From positions 1 to 13,769 of the forward strand of contig DHJA01000112.1 in the NCBI GenBank assembly GCA_002404095.1: 13,769 nucleotides of DNA, read 5' to 3'. The notes beneath the pieces are model-generated. The model saw nothing but the letters and a program-made list of their open reading frames with translations, made no database searches and was not told the origin of the DNA. Position numbers and translations under genes: made by a program. This document shows, one piece after another, positions 5,369 through 13,725 of this stretch. The stretch is from Planctomycetaceae bacterium UBA4732. Lineage in GTDB: Bacteria; Planctomycetota; Planctomycetia; Gemmatales; Gemmataceae. The stretch's first letter is position 1; the number at the start of each line of letters is the position of its first letter.

Positions 5369-6925
5369 ATGAACACGGACGTCGGTTTGCCTTCGGCGCA
5401 GCTGCACCCCGTCGCCCTGGTCGGCGCCGGTCCCGGCAACCCCGGTTTGCTCACCCTCCGCGCCGTTGAGTGCCTGGCGCAAGCCGAATTGGTGCTGTAC
5501 GACCGGCTCGTTCCCGATTGTCTCCTGGCCTTCGCGCCGGAGACGGCGAAGTTCATTTGCGGCGAGGAGCTTCCCGGCTGTCATCCCGAACGCATCCACA
5601 ACATTCACCAACGGCTCATCGACGCGGCCCGCGCCGGCCGGCGCGTGGTCCGTCTCAAAGGCGGCGACCCGTTCATATTCGGACGAGGCGGCGAGGAGGC
5701 TGAGGCGCTGGCCGAAGCCGGCGTCGAGTATGAAATCGTGCCGGGCGTGACGGCCGCTCTGGGCGCGGCGGCTTATGCCGGCCTGCCGCTGACCCACCGG
5801 AGTTACGCCAGTGCCGTCGCTTTTGTTACCGGACATGAGAGACCCGATAAGACGCATAACCCACTCGACTGGGCCGCGCTCGCGCGCTTTCCGGGCACAT
5901 TGGTCGTATACATGGGCGTGGCGCGCCTGCCGAACGTGGTCGGCAACCTACTCGCCAACGGCATGGCGACCGACACGCCAACGGCGGCCGTGCATTGGGC
6001 CACGACAGGCCGGCAACGCACCATCGAGTCGCCGCTATCCGGCCTCGCGGCGGCGGTTGAAGCGGCCGGGTTGAAGGCGCCGGCGTTGCTCATCATCGGC
6101 GCGACGGCCGCCCTACGGCCGCGGTTGTCCTGGTTCGAGAAACGGCCGTTGTTCGGCAAGCGCGTCTTGGTGACAAGGCCGCGTCACCAAGCCGGCGACA
6201 TGGTAAGGCAACTGGAACAGCTGGGCGCGATCGTCTCGGTGATGCCCACGGTCGAAGTGAAAGAGTTGGCCGACTACGCCCCGTTGGATCGGGCGCTGGC
6301 GAACCTGGCGAGCTATCAATGGCTGGTCTTCACGAGCGTCAACGGCGTCCATTTCTTCATGCGGCGCCTACGGCACCGCGGCCGCGACCTGCGGGCGCTG
6401 GGACCGGTGCGCCTGGCCGTCATCGGCCCGGCCACGGCCGACGCCCTGCGCGAATATCACCTCGAACCGGACCTCATACCTCCGGAATATCGATCCGAAA
6501 GTCTGGCGACCGCCCTCAAAGAGCGCGTGGCGGGGCAGCGCGTGCTGCTGGCGCGGGCCGACCGTGGCCGCGACCTATTGCGAGAGGAATTGTCGCACGC
6601 GGCGGAGGTCGAGCAGATCGCCGTCTACTCCCAGGTGGACGCTGTGGAGATTGACCTGGAATTATTGGAGCAGATCAGTCAGGGACACATCGACTACATC
6701 ACGCTGACCAGTTCCAAGATCGCGGAGGCGCTGATCCGCACGTTGGACCCGGCGGCCCGCCGCCGCATCCGTGCGGGCGACGTGAAACTGGTGAGCATCA
6801 GTCCGGTGACGAGCGCGGCGATCCGCAAGCTGGACCTGCCGGTGGCGGCGGAGGCGGATGAGTACACGACGGCGAAGGTGGTGGATGCCCTGGTTCTGTT
6901 AGCACGGAACGCGAGTGGCGGGTAA
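5369..6925 (+). CDS. cobA-hemD: CobA-HemD fusion: uroporphyrinogen-III C-methyltransferase / uroporphyrinogen-III synthase
   Basis: 518 aa with two enzymes in one chain. Residues about 14-255 are SAM-dependent uroporphyrinogen-III C-methyltransferase: the glycine loop GAGPGNPG (19-26), the signature [16 protein letters not shown] (95-110), VPGVTAA (124-130) and PLTHR. Residues about 262-515 are uroporphyrinogen-III synthase, starting GKRVLVTRP and containing [10 protein letters not shown] and the [14 protein letters not shown] block. The protein would cyclise hydroxymethylbilane and methylate the product to precorrin-2, feeding siroheme or cobalamin. GGGGG lies upstream of the ATG. The oxidase/ferrochelatase partner is not in the window. 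This fusion is known in several phyla, so it is not unusual in itself. Confidence 0.93.
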   Translation: MNTDVGLPSAQLHPVALVGAGPGNPGLLTLRAVECLAQAELVLYDRLVPDCLLAFAPETAKFICGEELPGCHPERIHNIHQRLIDAARAGRRVVRLKGGDPFIFGRGGEEAEALAEAGVEYEIVPGVTAALGAAAYAGLPLTHRSYASAVAFVTGHERPDKTHNPLDWAALARFPGTLVVYMGVARLPNVVGNLLANGMATDTPTAAVHWATTGRQRTIESPLSGLAAAVEAAGLKAPALLIIGATAALRPRLSWFEKRPLFGKRVLVTRPRHQAGDMVRQLEQLGAIVSVMPTVEVKELADYAPLDRALANLASYQWLVFTSVNGVHFFMRRLRHRGRDLRALGPVRLAVIGPATADALREYHLEPDLIPPEYRSESLATALKERVAGQRVLLARADRGRDLLREELSHAAEVEQIAVYSQVDAVEIDLELLEQISQGHIDYITLTSSKIAEALIRTLDPAARRRIRAGDVKLVSISPVTSAAIRKLDLPVAAEADEYTTAKVVDALVLLARNASGG

Positions 6926-7104
6926 GCAAACCCGTTCTCCGTGACGGCAACGTTGAACTCGGCGCAAGCTGAAATAGGCGTCCTGGGCAATTTGATCTTT
7001 GACAGGCGCCTCCGTGTCGCGAACACTCATTAGTGCTGCGTCAAGCTAACGAATTAGGATGGTAATGAACAACTGTTTCAAGGATTATGGCGCCAATTTT
7101 GGGG

Positions 7105-7250
7105 TCTCCGCCCGCAGGCTTCGCCCACTAAAGTTTGCGACTGTGGGCGGACCAGATCGTGGAATGGGTACTCGTGGAGTCGATCAGCCACGAGACCTTC
7201 CGTCAGACGCTACCCCAGAGCATCCACGGCGCGTGGATTACGAATACGAG
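7105..7250 (+). pseudogene. IS630-family transposase remnant
   Basis: The plus strand from 7105 reads SPPAGFAH-stop-SLRLWADQIVEW, then VLVESISHETFRQTL, which matches the N-terminal helix-turn-helix end of IS630 transposases. A TAA stands where the family has Trp. In another frame 7215-7250 reads PEHPRRVDYEYEK, which fits the later PGxPRRxDYEY segment of the same family. The stretch between the two, including a catalytic Asp, is gone. So it is a decayed, internally deleted copy with no function. I see no flanking inverted repeats. Confidence 0.65.
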
Positions 7251-7596
7251 AAGGACAAGCCGGCGTCGCCTTGCCTGTCGAGCCGACTCGCCCCCGGCGT
7301 CGAAGCGACAACCGAGCGCACTGCCCGCGTCGAAGCCGCCGAAAGAATATCTACACGATCTCGGCCTGCGCGAGTGCCGGGTACGATTGCATGAAGGCGA
7401 ATTGGCCCGCGTCGAAGTGCCGGCGTCGGAACTGGTCCGTTTCGCGGCACCCGACGTGCGCGACGGTTTGGTACGACGGTTAAAAGAACTCGGCTTCCGT
7501 TTCGTAACACTGGACCTGGAAGGCTTCCGCTCCGGCAGTCTGAACACACTTGTAAACCTCGAAGTCAAACGGCTCTATTCCCCCCCATCGCTATGA
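7251..7596 (+). pseudogene. larE: larE 3' fragment (ATP-dependent sacrificial sulfur transferase), truncated and frameshifted
   Basis: From 7251 one frame reads KDKPASPCLSSRLAPGVEATTERTARVEAAE, matching the middle of LarE. At about 7344 an extra A in gaaagaa moves the frame, and the next frame continues YLHDLGLRECRVRLHEGELARVEVP to LGFRFVTLDLEGFRSGSLN, the LarE C terminus. The N-terminal PP-loop ATPase half is missing, replaced by the transposase remnant. LarE donates a cysteine sulfur to make the nickel-pincer cofactor of lactate racemase. This copy cannot make an active enzyme. Its stop overlaps the next start by ATGA, so the two genes were once coupled. Confidence 0.75.
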
Positions 7597-7856
7597 AAAT
7601 CCAACCTCTGCCTGCCGCCCAAGCGCTCGACGCTTACTTCCTCGAAGCTCGTAGCAAATTGCTCGATCTCGCCGCCATGCTCGACCGCATCGACCGCGGC
7701 GCGGCCGCTTCCGAAGTGGAGAGCGATCCGCGGCTGGCCAAGATGCGTCAGGCGCTGGAGTTGCTGCACGACCGCAAGGGAAGCCGGGCGGAGCGGATTC
7801 AGAAGATATTTTCGCTGGATTATGACCCAAAATGGGAAAAGCCGCAGCCGCGTTAG
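7593..7856 (+). CDS. Small conserved hypothetical protein
   Basis: 87 aa, soluble, helical and charged, without signal peptide. MKIQPLPAAQALDAYFLEARSKLLDLAAMLDRIDRG would form a long amphipathic helix pair, and the C terminus ends SLDYDPKWEKPQPR. The ATG overlaps the larE fragment stop in ATGA, so it was the downstream partner of larE. Its frame is intact even though larE is not, so it may still be translated from another start or be in early decay. I do not recognise a named domain. Confidence 0.65.
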   Translation: MKIQPLPAAQALDAYFLEARSKLLDLAAMLDRIDRGAAASEVESDPRLAKMRQALELLHDRKGSRAERIQKIFSLDYDPKWEKPQPR

Positions 7857-7905
7857 CCCCCCGGTGCGTGTTTCCTTCTCCAGCTATACAGGGTACTATT
7901 GAGCC

Positions 7906-8172
7906 ATGAAGACACTCGACGAACCTGTCCTCGGCCGGCTCATCGACCCTCTCGCGCGCATCCTCACTCCTGAGGTGGCGCGGAAACTCGTCCGCTTGCG
8001 CTTCGACGCCAAGGCGCAGACCCACATCGACAAGCTCGCCCGCAAGTGCAACGAGGGCGAACTCTCCGACGACGAACGCCGCGAATACGAAACCTACGTC
8101 CACGCCGTTGACTTTATCGCCATCCTTCAGGCCAAGGCTCGGGCGCTTCTGAAGCACTCAGCTGAGGCCTGA
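7906..8172 (+). CDS. Small hypothetical protein preceding HNH remnant
   Basis: 88 aa, soluble and helical, no signal peptide. The text (ILTPEVARKLVRLRFDAKAQTHIDKLARKCNEGELSDDERREYETYV) suggests a compact helical domain with an acidic turn. Its stop TGA overlaps the start of the HNH remnant by one base (TGATG), so it was probably translated together with that nuclease gene. The strong charge pattern and clean frame suggest a real gene. I cannot name the family; a nuclease partner or regulator role is only a guess from position. Confidence 0.6.
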   Translation: MKTLDEPVLGRLIDPLARILTPEVARKLVRLRFDAKAQTHIDKLARKCNEGELSDDERREYETYVHAVDFIAILQAKARALLKHSAEA

Positions 8173-8330
8173 TGACAAGGCTACTTCGCCAACTTGTCCG
8201 CGAACGGGCCGGCCGGCGGTCTGACTACCGCCGCCTTCCCGACTTTGTCGCCCCCGCGTCTACTTTCCACGTTGAACACGTGATTGCCCGAGAGCATGAC
8301 GGCGACGAAGGGGACTGGCCGGAGGACTGA
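8172..8330 (+). pseudogene. Decayed HNH endonuclease, N-terminal part
   Basis: A 52-codon frame reads MTRLLRQLVRERAGRRSDYRRLP, then FHVEHVIAREHDGDEGDW and a stop. This follows the start of short HNH endonucleases (RRCEYCxxP, later FHxEHIxxxxHGG). Both cysteines of the expected CxxC are gone (RRSDYRRLP) and the frame ends soon after the first histidines, so the catalytic domain is incomplete. It overlaps the upstream 88-codon gene by one base, an arrangement that would couple them. I read it as an inactivated nuclease gene, though expression of a short peptide cannot be excluded. Confidence 0.6.
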
Positions 8331-8389
8331 CTCGTCATTGATAATGGATAACAATCATGTAAGTCGTCTCATTCCTGAGAGAAACTCCC

Positions 8390-8437
8390 ATGAATTACAT
8401 CGACCCGCACCTATTTTTCTGCTGGAACGGTAGCTAA
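8390..8437 (+). pseudogene. Possible vestige of an eboB/tatD-type start
   Basis: ATG AAT TAC ATC GAC CCG CAC begins a 15-codon frame, MNYIDPHLFFCWNGS, after a GAGAG stretch. The first eight residues match the start of EboB-type TatD hydrolases, such as the intact gene at 12556 whose N terminus has IDPHIHM. After DPH the similarity stops. The match is short and could be chance, so I mark it as a weak call. Confidence 0.25.
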
Positions 8438-8498
8438 AATCTTGCTGGTAAGCCGGTTTCCGGGCCAGAATCGGTCTTCGGCTACTTCGCGTGGCGCC

Positions 8499-9050
8499 AT
8501 GAGCGAAGTCACCCACATCTTGAACGCCATCGAAGCGGGCGACCCCCAGGCCGCCGCTCAGTTGCTGCCGCTCGTCTATGACGAACTGCGCCGTCTTGCC
8601 GCGGCGCGGATGGCGCTCGAGAAGCCGGGCCAGACGCTCGACCCCACGGCGTTGGTGCATGAGGCCTATTTGCGGCTGATCGACGACCAGCAATTTGACA
8701 ATCGCGGCCATTTCTTCGCCGCCGCCGCCGAGGCGATGCGGCGCATCCTCGTGGAAGCCGCTCGCCGGCGAATGGCCGCCAAACGCGGCGGAGGACTGGC
8801 CGAACGCGAGGCCGTCGATCTCATGGCGATTGCCTCCCCGGTTGGCGACGAACGGCTCCTCAGCGTTCACGAAGCCCTGGACGATCTCGCTCAGGCCGAC
8901 CCCGAGGCCGCGACTCTCGTCAAACTGCGATTCTTCAGCGGGATGACGACGAACGAAGTTGCCGCCGCCTTGGGGATGTCCGTCCGCTCCGCCCACGACA
9001 TCTGGGCTTACGCCCGCTCGTGGCTGCGCCGAGCGATGCGACCCGACTGA
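8499..9050 (+). CDS. ECF sigma factor (TIGR02999/Sigma70_ECF type)
   Basis: 183 aa from the ATG at 8499. Region 2 is QLLPLVYDELRRLAAARM and the family hallmark TLDPTALVHEAYLRLID (47-62), followed by FFAAAAEAMRRILVEAARRR. Region 4 is the helix-turn-helix EVAAALGMSVRSAHDIWAYARSWLRRAM (153-180). It would direct RNA polymerase to a small set of promoters. No anti-sigma gene is beside it. Instead a Ser/Thr kinase gene lies 288 nt downstream on the same strand, a pairing common in planctomycetes. An in-frame ATG at 8442 gives a 19-residue extension unlike the family, so I prefer 8499, though no clear ribosome binding site is visible. Confidence 0.9.
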   Translation: MSEVTHILNAIEAGDPQAAAQLLPLVYDELRRLAAARMALEKPGQTLDPTALVHEAYLRLIDDQQFDNRGHFFAAAAEAMRRILVEAARRRMAAKRGGGLAEREAVDLMAIASPVGDERLLSVHEALDDLAQADPEAATLVKLRFFSGMTTNEVAAALGMSVRSAHDIWAYARSWLRRAMRPD

Positions 9051-9085
9051 TTCCGGTTGTGTGTCTTTTACTTGGGTGCCTTTTA

Positions 9086-9242
9086 CGTTGGGTGCCATGC
9101 TTTCGCGGCTCCTTTCAGAACCGAGACGGCCGCGAAGTCGCCGCGAAAGCATGTGGACCTCGCGCGGCAGACATGCTTTCGCGGCGGCGGTTCCTGGGAT
9201 TTCTCGTCCCCGACTGAGGCCGCGAAAGCATGGCACCCAACG
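9086..9242. repeat. Nested double palindrome between sigma factor and kinase genes
   Basis: The outer arms 9086-9109 and 9219-9242 are perfect reverse complements over 24 bp (left arm begins CGTTGGGTGCC). Within them the arms 9139-9154 and 9171-9186 are perfect over 16 bp. All four arms share the 14-nt core CATGCTTTCGCGGC, in orientations plus, minus, plus, minus. A short direct copy of TTGGGTGCC also lies at 9072-9080. The single strand would fold into a stem carrying an inner hairpin. It fills most of the 288-nt gap, where I see no gene. Confidence 0.88.
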
Positions 9243-9338
9243 CAATCCGACCCGTATGCTTGCGAAAAAGATTGCCGACTTCGTCTGCGTTTGACGCATA
9301 GATAGACGGAGATTAACCGGACGCATCGGGAGTCAGCC

Positions 9339-11408
9339 ATGACGGAGCGCGAACTGTTTGTCGCCGCCTTGCACCTACGCGACGCCGCGCGCGTCGCCTT
9401 CCTCGATCTGGCCTGCGACGACCGCGCCGTGCGGTCGCGGGTCGAATCGTTGTTGCTCGACCATGAGCGCCTGGGCGGCTTTCTCGAACCATCGGCGGCG
9501 CCAGGCGAAGCCGCGCCCGATCCGAACGCCACGACCGACCTGCCGGGCGAACACCTCGACACGGTCATCGCGGGCAAGTACAAGCTGATCGAGTTGATCG
9601 GCGAAGGGGGCATGGGCAGTGTTTGGCGGGCGCAGCTGACGGAGCCGGTCAAGCGCTTCGTGGCGGTCAAGCTGATTAAATCCGGCATGGACTCGAAGGC
9701 GGTGCTGGCCCGCTTCGAGGCGGAGCGGCAGGCATTGGCGGTGATGGATCATCCGAACATCGCCCGGATTCTTGACGGCGGCGTGACGGAGGCGGGTTCG
9801 CCCTTCTTCGTTATGGAGTTGGTCAAGGGCGTACCAATCACGGAGTTCTGCGACGCCCGCAAACTGACCCCGAAGCAGCGGCTGGAATTGTTTGTGCCGG
9901 TCTGCCAGGCGATCCAGCACGCGCACCAGAAAGGCGTCATCCACCGCGACATCAAGCCATCGAACGTGCTGATCGCGCTGTACGACGACAAGGCCGTGCC
10001 GAAGGTGATCGACTTCGGCATCGCCAAGGCGACGGGCCAGGCGTTGACGGACAGTTCCTACCAGACGGCTTTCGGCGGCGTCGTCGGTACGCCGGAGTAC
10101 ATGAGTCCGGAGCAGGCCAGCCTCAACAATCTCGACATCGACACGCGCAGCGACGTCTACTCGCTCGGCGTGCTGCTCTACGAACTGCTGGCCGGCAGTC
10201 CGCCGTTCCGGAGCGCCGATTTGAAGAAGGCGGGGATGTTGGAAATGCTCCGCGTCGTCCGCGAGGAGGAGCCGCCGCGACCGAGTACCCGGCTGAGTAC
10301 CGCGAATACGCTGCCAAGCATCTCGGCCAACCGCGGCACGGAGCCGAAGAAGCTGACGGGCTTGCTCCGCAATGAACTCGACTGGATCGTGATGAAGGCG
10401 TTGGAGAAGGACCGGGCGCGGCGTTACGAATCGGCCAACGGTTTCGCCGCCGACGTGCAGCGGCATTTGGCCGGAGAAGCGGTGCAGGCCCATCCGCCGT
10501 CCGCGCGCTACCGGATGTGGAAGTTAATCCGCCGGCACAAGGGGAGAGTGCTGGCCGCCAGCCTGTTGTTCGCGGCTCTCGTAGCCGGCTTGGCGAGTAC
10601 GACCTGGCAGGCGATCCGGGCGACGGCAGCCGAGCGTGAGGCGAGGAAAGCTCAGGGCCTGGCGGACCTGGATCGGGACCGAGCCCTGAAAGCCGAAGCA
10701 CAGGCCAAAGCCGATCGAGACAAGGCGGAAGACGAAAGCAAGCACTTGCGGCAGACGGAGTGCTATTACTATGGATCGCGCGCGATGGAAATGGGCGATT
10801 ACGACTCCGCCGAGAAGCTGTTTGTCGAGAGTCTCGGCTTGGCCCGAAGCAGGCGAGGGTTAGGGGATGTGGAAACGCAGATGATCGTATGGCCCCTGGC
10901 TAACCTTTACGCCCAAACGAAGAGACCCGAGAAGGGGGAAGCGCTCCTGCGCGAGTCGCTCGACTTCCAGAAGGAGCATGGCCAAGCGGACTCGCTACCC
11001 TTGCCTTATGCCTTTACACTCGAGCCCCTCGGCCGCAATCTGCTTCAGCAACGCAAATGGGCGGCGGCGGAAGCCGTGCTCCGAGAGTGCCTCTCCATTC
11101 GCGAGAACAAGACCCCTGCGATGTATTACACGGTCGTCACCAAATCCCTGCTCGGAGCCAGCTTGGTCGGCCAGAACAAATATGCCGATGCTGAGCCATA
11201 CCTCCTGAAAGGCTACCAGGGGTTGAAGGATACCGCAGGGGTGCCAGTACTTGGGGAGGGCCCCGGAATCGGGCGGATTCTGGTTCCGGAGGCTGCCGAG
11301 CGGCTCGTGCAGCTCTACGAGGCCACGGGCGAGAAAGACAAAGCCGATGAGTGGCGCAAGAAGCTGAAGGAAGCAAAGGACGCCGGGAAGCCAGCACTCA
11401 CTCCGTGA
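9339..11408 (+). CDS. Membrane Ser/Thr protein kinase (PknB-like) with TPR-type C-terminal domain
   Basis: 689 aa. Residues 1-70 are a leader like those of planctomycete sigma-linked kinases (SRVESLLLDH). The kinase domain runs from about 80 to 380: glycine loop GEGGMGSV (88-95), VAVK with Lys111, HRDIKPSN (202-209, Asp204), DFGIAK (225-230) and GTPEYMSPEQ (250-259). All catalytic residues are present. One membrane segment lies at about 404-422. Then follow a charged coiled-coil stretch (EREARKAQ to DESKHLR) and TPR-like repeats (DYDSAEKLFVESL, RPEKGEALLRESL, KWAAAEAVLRECL, KYADAEPYLLKGY). It starts with GGAG 7 nt before the ATG. It likely phosphorylates proteins on an outside signal, perhaps including the sigma factor next door (inference). 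Confidence 0.93.
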   Translation: MTERELFVAALHLRDAARVAFLDLACDDRAVRSRVESLLLDHERLGGFLEPSAAPGEAAPDPNATTDLPGEHLDTVIAGKYKLIELIGEGGMGSVWRAQLTEPVKRFVAVKLIKSGMDSKAVLARFEAERQALAVMDHPNIARILDGGVTEAGSPFFVMELVKGVPITEFCDARKLTPKQRLELFVPVCQAIQHAHQKGVIHRDIKPSNVLIALYDDKAVPKVIDFGIAKATGQALTDSSYQTAFGGVVGTPEYMSPEQASLNNLDIDTRSDVYSLGVLLYELLAGSPPFRSADLKKAGMLEMLRVVREEEPPRPSTRLSTANTLPSISANRGTEPKKLTGLLRNELDWIVMKALEKDRARRYESANGFAADVQRHLAGEAVQAHPPSARYRMWKLIRRHKGRVLAASLLFAALVAGLASTTWQAIRATAAEREARKAQGLADLDRDRALKAEAQAKADRDKAEDESKHLRQTECYYYGSRAMEMGDYDSAEKLFVESLGLARSRRGLGDVETQMIVWPLANLYAQTKRPEKGEALLRESLDFQKEHGQADSLPLPYAFTLEPLGRNLLQQRKWAAAEAVLRECLSIRENKTPAMYYTVVTKSLLGASLVGQNKYADAEPYLLKGYQGLKDTAGVPVLGEGPGIGRILVPEAAERLVQLYEATGEKDKADEWRKKLKEAKDAGKPALTP

Positions 11409-11556
11409 TCGAGAAGGTGGCTTTTCCAGCGCTGCCCAATCGGCCGCTCTGGCACCTCTCCTGATGATCTAGCAGTCGATTATTTATCAGTTTACGTCAG
11501 TCCGTTTTTGTAAACCCGGCGTCCAAAAATGGTGCCGCGTCATAACGCGCGGCCAG

Positions 11557-12378
11557 TTGGATCAAGACGGCCGGTACAGTGCGATCGACGAAGCAACCTG
11601 GGAGAATCAGCGGCAAGAATTGGCGCACGATCTCGACGCGAATCCGGACGCTTCAATCCTACGATCGGCAGTATCCGACCGCCTCTACTGGCTCCGGGAA
11701 GAGATCAAGCAATCGAAGTCTCCCCTTCCCCTCTATAATCGCCTCATCGCGGCGGAGCCAACTTGGCTGAATTACCGCGGACGGGCGAGAGCTTTATACG
11801 ATGCGGAACATTGGGATTTAGCCGCCCGCGACGAACTGGAGGCCGCCCGGCTGAGGGGGGACCGGTATTGGCGTGACGGCAACCGATACGCCGACGATTG
11901 GAGAATAGGCAATCGTCTCGTTTACGCCCCTGGTCGTCCGCGCGAACAGTATGAACTCGCCTTGCGCTGGGCGGAGGCAAAGAGCCGTGCCGGAGTCATC
12001 GATCCTGGGCTGCCCGGACAGGCCGGACAGGAGCCTAGCCGTCAGATAATTAGCCTGGCGCAGTTTCGCCTGGGTCGGTATTCCGACGCGCTGGCCACTC
12101 TGCGGCAAATCGATGTGCCAAGGGTCTCCGCGGCCGCTGGTATGCTGATGTCGCCCTGGAATCTACTAACGATAAGGAACCACGCATTCGCCATCGCCGT
12201 TCCACCACCCGTCGACCTAATCGTTCGCGCGATGTGTCACTATCGTTTGGGACAACCCAAGGCGGAAATCTCCGTACACGCGGCGCGCCATGTGTTGGAA
12301 AAAGATGGCGGCTCCGACGAACAACGAGCCTTGCTGCGAGAGGCGGAGTTGCTAATTGAGGGGAAAGGGAAGCCATAG
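11557..12378 (+). CDS. TPR-like helical protein, possibly the C-terminal fragment of a kinase or sensor
   Basis: About 273 aa from a TTG at 11557. No good ATG or ribosome binding site is seen; the same frame stays open back to 11473, so the true start is uncertain. The chain is helical with TPR-like units (PLYNRLIAAEPTWLNYRGRARALYDAEHWDLAARDELEAARL; RYSDALATLRQ; AMCHYRLGQPKAEISVHAARHVLEKDG). Such repeats form the C terminus of long planctomycete Ser/Thr kinases and WD40-TPR proteins. Position after a complete kinase gene, and the absent start, suggest a fragment left from a duplicated or split gene. No catalytic motif is present. Confidence 0.6.
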   Translation: MDQDGRYSAIDEATWENQRQELAHDLDANPDASILRSAVSDRLYWLREEIKQSKSPLPLYNRLIAAEPTWLNYRGRARALYDAEHWDLAARDELEAARLRGDRYWRDGNRYADDWRIGNRLVYAPGRPREQYELALRWAEAKSRAGVIDPGLPGQAGQEPSRQIISLAQFRLGRYSDALATLRQIDVPRVSAAAGMLMSPWNLLTIRNHAFAIAVPPPVDLIVRAMCHYRLGQPKAEISVHAARHVLEKDGGSDEQRALLREAELLIEGKGKP

Positions 12379-12555
12379 CGAGGTAATTCCTCGGCGTCGG
12401 CCACATAAATGCTGGCGGGCATTGCAGGTTCAATCGCAAGCGTGAGGTTGAAGGCCGATTGGGCGCCGATCAAGAGATGATCTGCATGGGGAATTCGGCG
12501 CCTGACTCGCTAATCCATCTGACGCAAACAGTTATCCGATAAGGAGTCAAGTTCA

Positions 12556-13431
12556 ATGGTCGCGTTTATCGACCCGCACATCCACATGATCTCGCGGACC
12601 ACCGACGATTACCACCGCATGGCCCTGAGCGGCTGCGCCGCCGTGAGCGAACCCGCCTTTTGGGCCGGCTTCGACCGCGGCTCCGCCGAAGGCTTCCGCG
12701 ATTACTTCCACCACCTCACGGAAGTCGAGCCGAAACGCGCCGCCCTGTTCGGCATCCGTCACTACAGCTGGCTGTGCATCAACGCCAAGGAGGCCGAGAA
12801 CGTCGCCTTGTCGCGCGAGGTCATCGCTCTCATCCCTGAATACCTCGATAAGCCCAACGTCCTCGGAATAGGTGAAATCGGCCTGAACAAGAATACGCGC
12901 AATGAAGCGACCATCTTTCAGGAGTACGTCGATTTCGCTATGCGCAGCGACGAGCTGATCCTAATCCACACGCCGCATCTGGAGGACAAGTATAAAGGGA
13001 CAAGGATGATCCTCGATGTGCTCAAAAACGACAGCCGCGTCAAGCCGGAGCGCGTCCTCGTCGATCACGTCGAGGAACACACCGTCCGCCTCGCCCTCGA
13101 CAACGGCTTTTGGTGCGGCATGACGCTGTATCCAACGACGAAATGTACGCCGGCGCGGGCGGCAGACATTATCGAGATGGTCGGCGTGGAGCGCATCATG
13201 GCCAACTCCGCCGGCGACTGGGGTAAGTCCGATCCGTTGGCCGTGCCGGAGTTGATCCTGGAATTGCGTCGTCGCGGACACGGCGAGGAGTTGATTCGCA
13301 AAGTGGTCTACGAAAATCCGCTGGCGTTCTGGCGGCAGTGCGCCCGCTGGCGGGACTGGCCCGACCAGGTCAACACGCCGCCGTCTGCTCGGCCCGCAGT
13401 TGCTTCAGCGCCCGTAGGCCGGCCGTCGTGA
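12556..13431 (+). CDS. eboB: TatD-family metal-dependent hydrolase, EboB type
   Basis: 291 aa amidohydrolase-fold protein. Candidate metal ligands are visible: the HxH pair H8 and H10 (DPHIHM), E107 (GIGEIGL), H138 (LIHTPH), H171 (VDHVEEH) and D221 (NSAGDWG). The pattern [15 protein letters not shown] and [10 protein letters not shown], plus FGIRHY and INAKEAE, match the TatD-like proteins of the ebo gene cluster rather than the DNase TatD. In ebo clusters this protein works with EboA, a UbiA-like prenyltransferase and others on export of an isoprenoid-linked compound; those partners are not seen here. AAGGAG lies 10 nt before the ATG. The last 62 nt overlap the convergent gene, and the C-terminal tail is low-complexity. 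Confidence 0.82.
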   Translation: MVAFIDPHIHMISRTTDDYHRMALSGCAAVSEPAFWAGFDRGSAEGFRDYFHHLTEVEPKRAALFGIRHYSWLCINAKEAENVALSREVIALIPEYLDKPNVLGIGEIGLNKNTRNEATIFQEYVDFAMRSDELILIHTPHLEDKYKGTRMILDVLKNDSRVKPERVLVDHVEEHTVRLALDNGFWCGMTLYPTTKCTPARAADIIEMVGVERIMANSAGDWGKSDPLAVPELILELRRRGHGEELIRKVVYENPLAFWRQCARWRDWPDQVNTPPSARPAVASAPVGRPS

Positions 13432-13696
13432 TCCGGTAGCTCGCCGGCGCCTCGCCGCGACGCAGCACCGGCGTTAGGCCTGTGTTCTGGTCCAGCCAGC
13501 CGTAGGCCAAAAGCTCGCCGTAGAACCGGACCAACTGCCGTGCCTCCACGCCTTCCCTGTCCAGCAGGCGATCCTGCCAGACCTGACGATCCGCCGCTCC
13601 GAGGACGGAATAGTGCGTCAGCAGGCCGGATAATTCCTTCTCGTCGCGCAATCGATCCATCTCGTCGAACATGATGTGCGTCTCGGCGTAGAGCAA
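13370..13696 (-). CDS. Conserved hypothetical protein, start uncertain
   Basis: 108 aa from a TTG at 13694-13696; an ATG at 13670-13672 gives a shorter form of 100 aa. The helical text [65 protein letters not shown], followed by [14 protein letters not shown], suggests a helical domain then a winged-helix-like end. Coding-like sequence continues upstream of the TTG ([16 protein letters not shown]) until it meets the repeat at 13726, so the natural start may have been lost or moved. It converges on eboB with a 62-nt overlap of the 3' ends. Function unknown. Confidence 0.65.
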   Translation of the reverse strand: MLYAETHIMFDEMDRLRDEKELSGLLTHYSVLGAADRQVWQDRLLDREGVEARQLVRFYGELLAYGWLDQNTGLTPVLRRGEAPASYRITTAGLRALKQLRAEQTAAC

Positions 13697-13725
13697 CGTC
13701 CGTCGTGGCTTGATGGGTCGCGTGG

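Noticed and set aside
6999..7031. Perfect TTGACA at 6999-7004 on the plus strand, with boxA-like GATCTTTGACA
   Set aside because: At 17 bp distance the -10 would be AACACT, a poor match, and only decayed genes lie downstream. The boxA likeness is probably chance.
9375..10493. Long minus-strand open frame of 372 codons opposite the kinase gene
   Set aside because: It is the antisense of a clear kinase domain, has Arg/His/Gln-rich sequence without family motifs, and arises from the GC-rich codon bias.
12379..12500. Minus-strand coding-like stretch reading HADHLLIGAQSAFNLTLAIEP and on to AEELPRY
   Set aside because: It looks coding, but has no start codon context, a stop just upstream, overlaps the end of the TPR gene, and I recognise no family. 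It could be a gene scrap.
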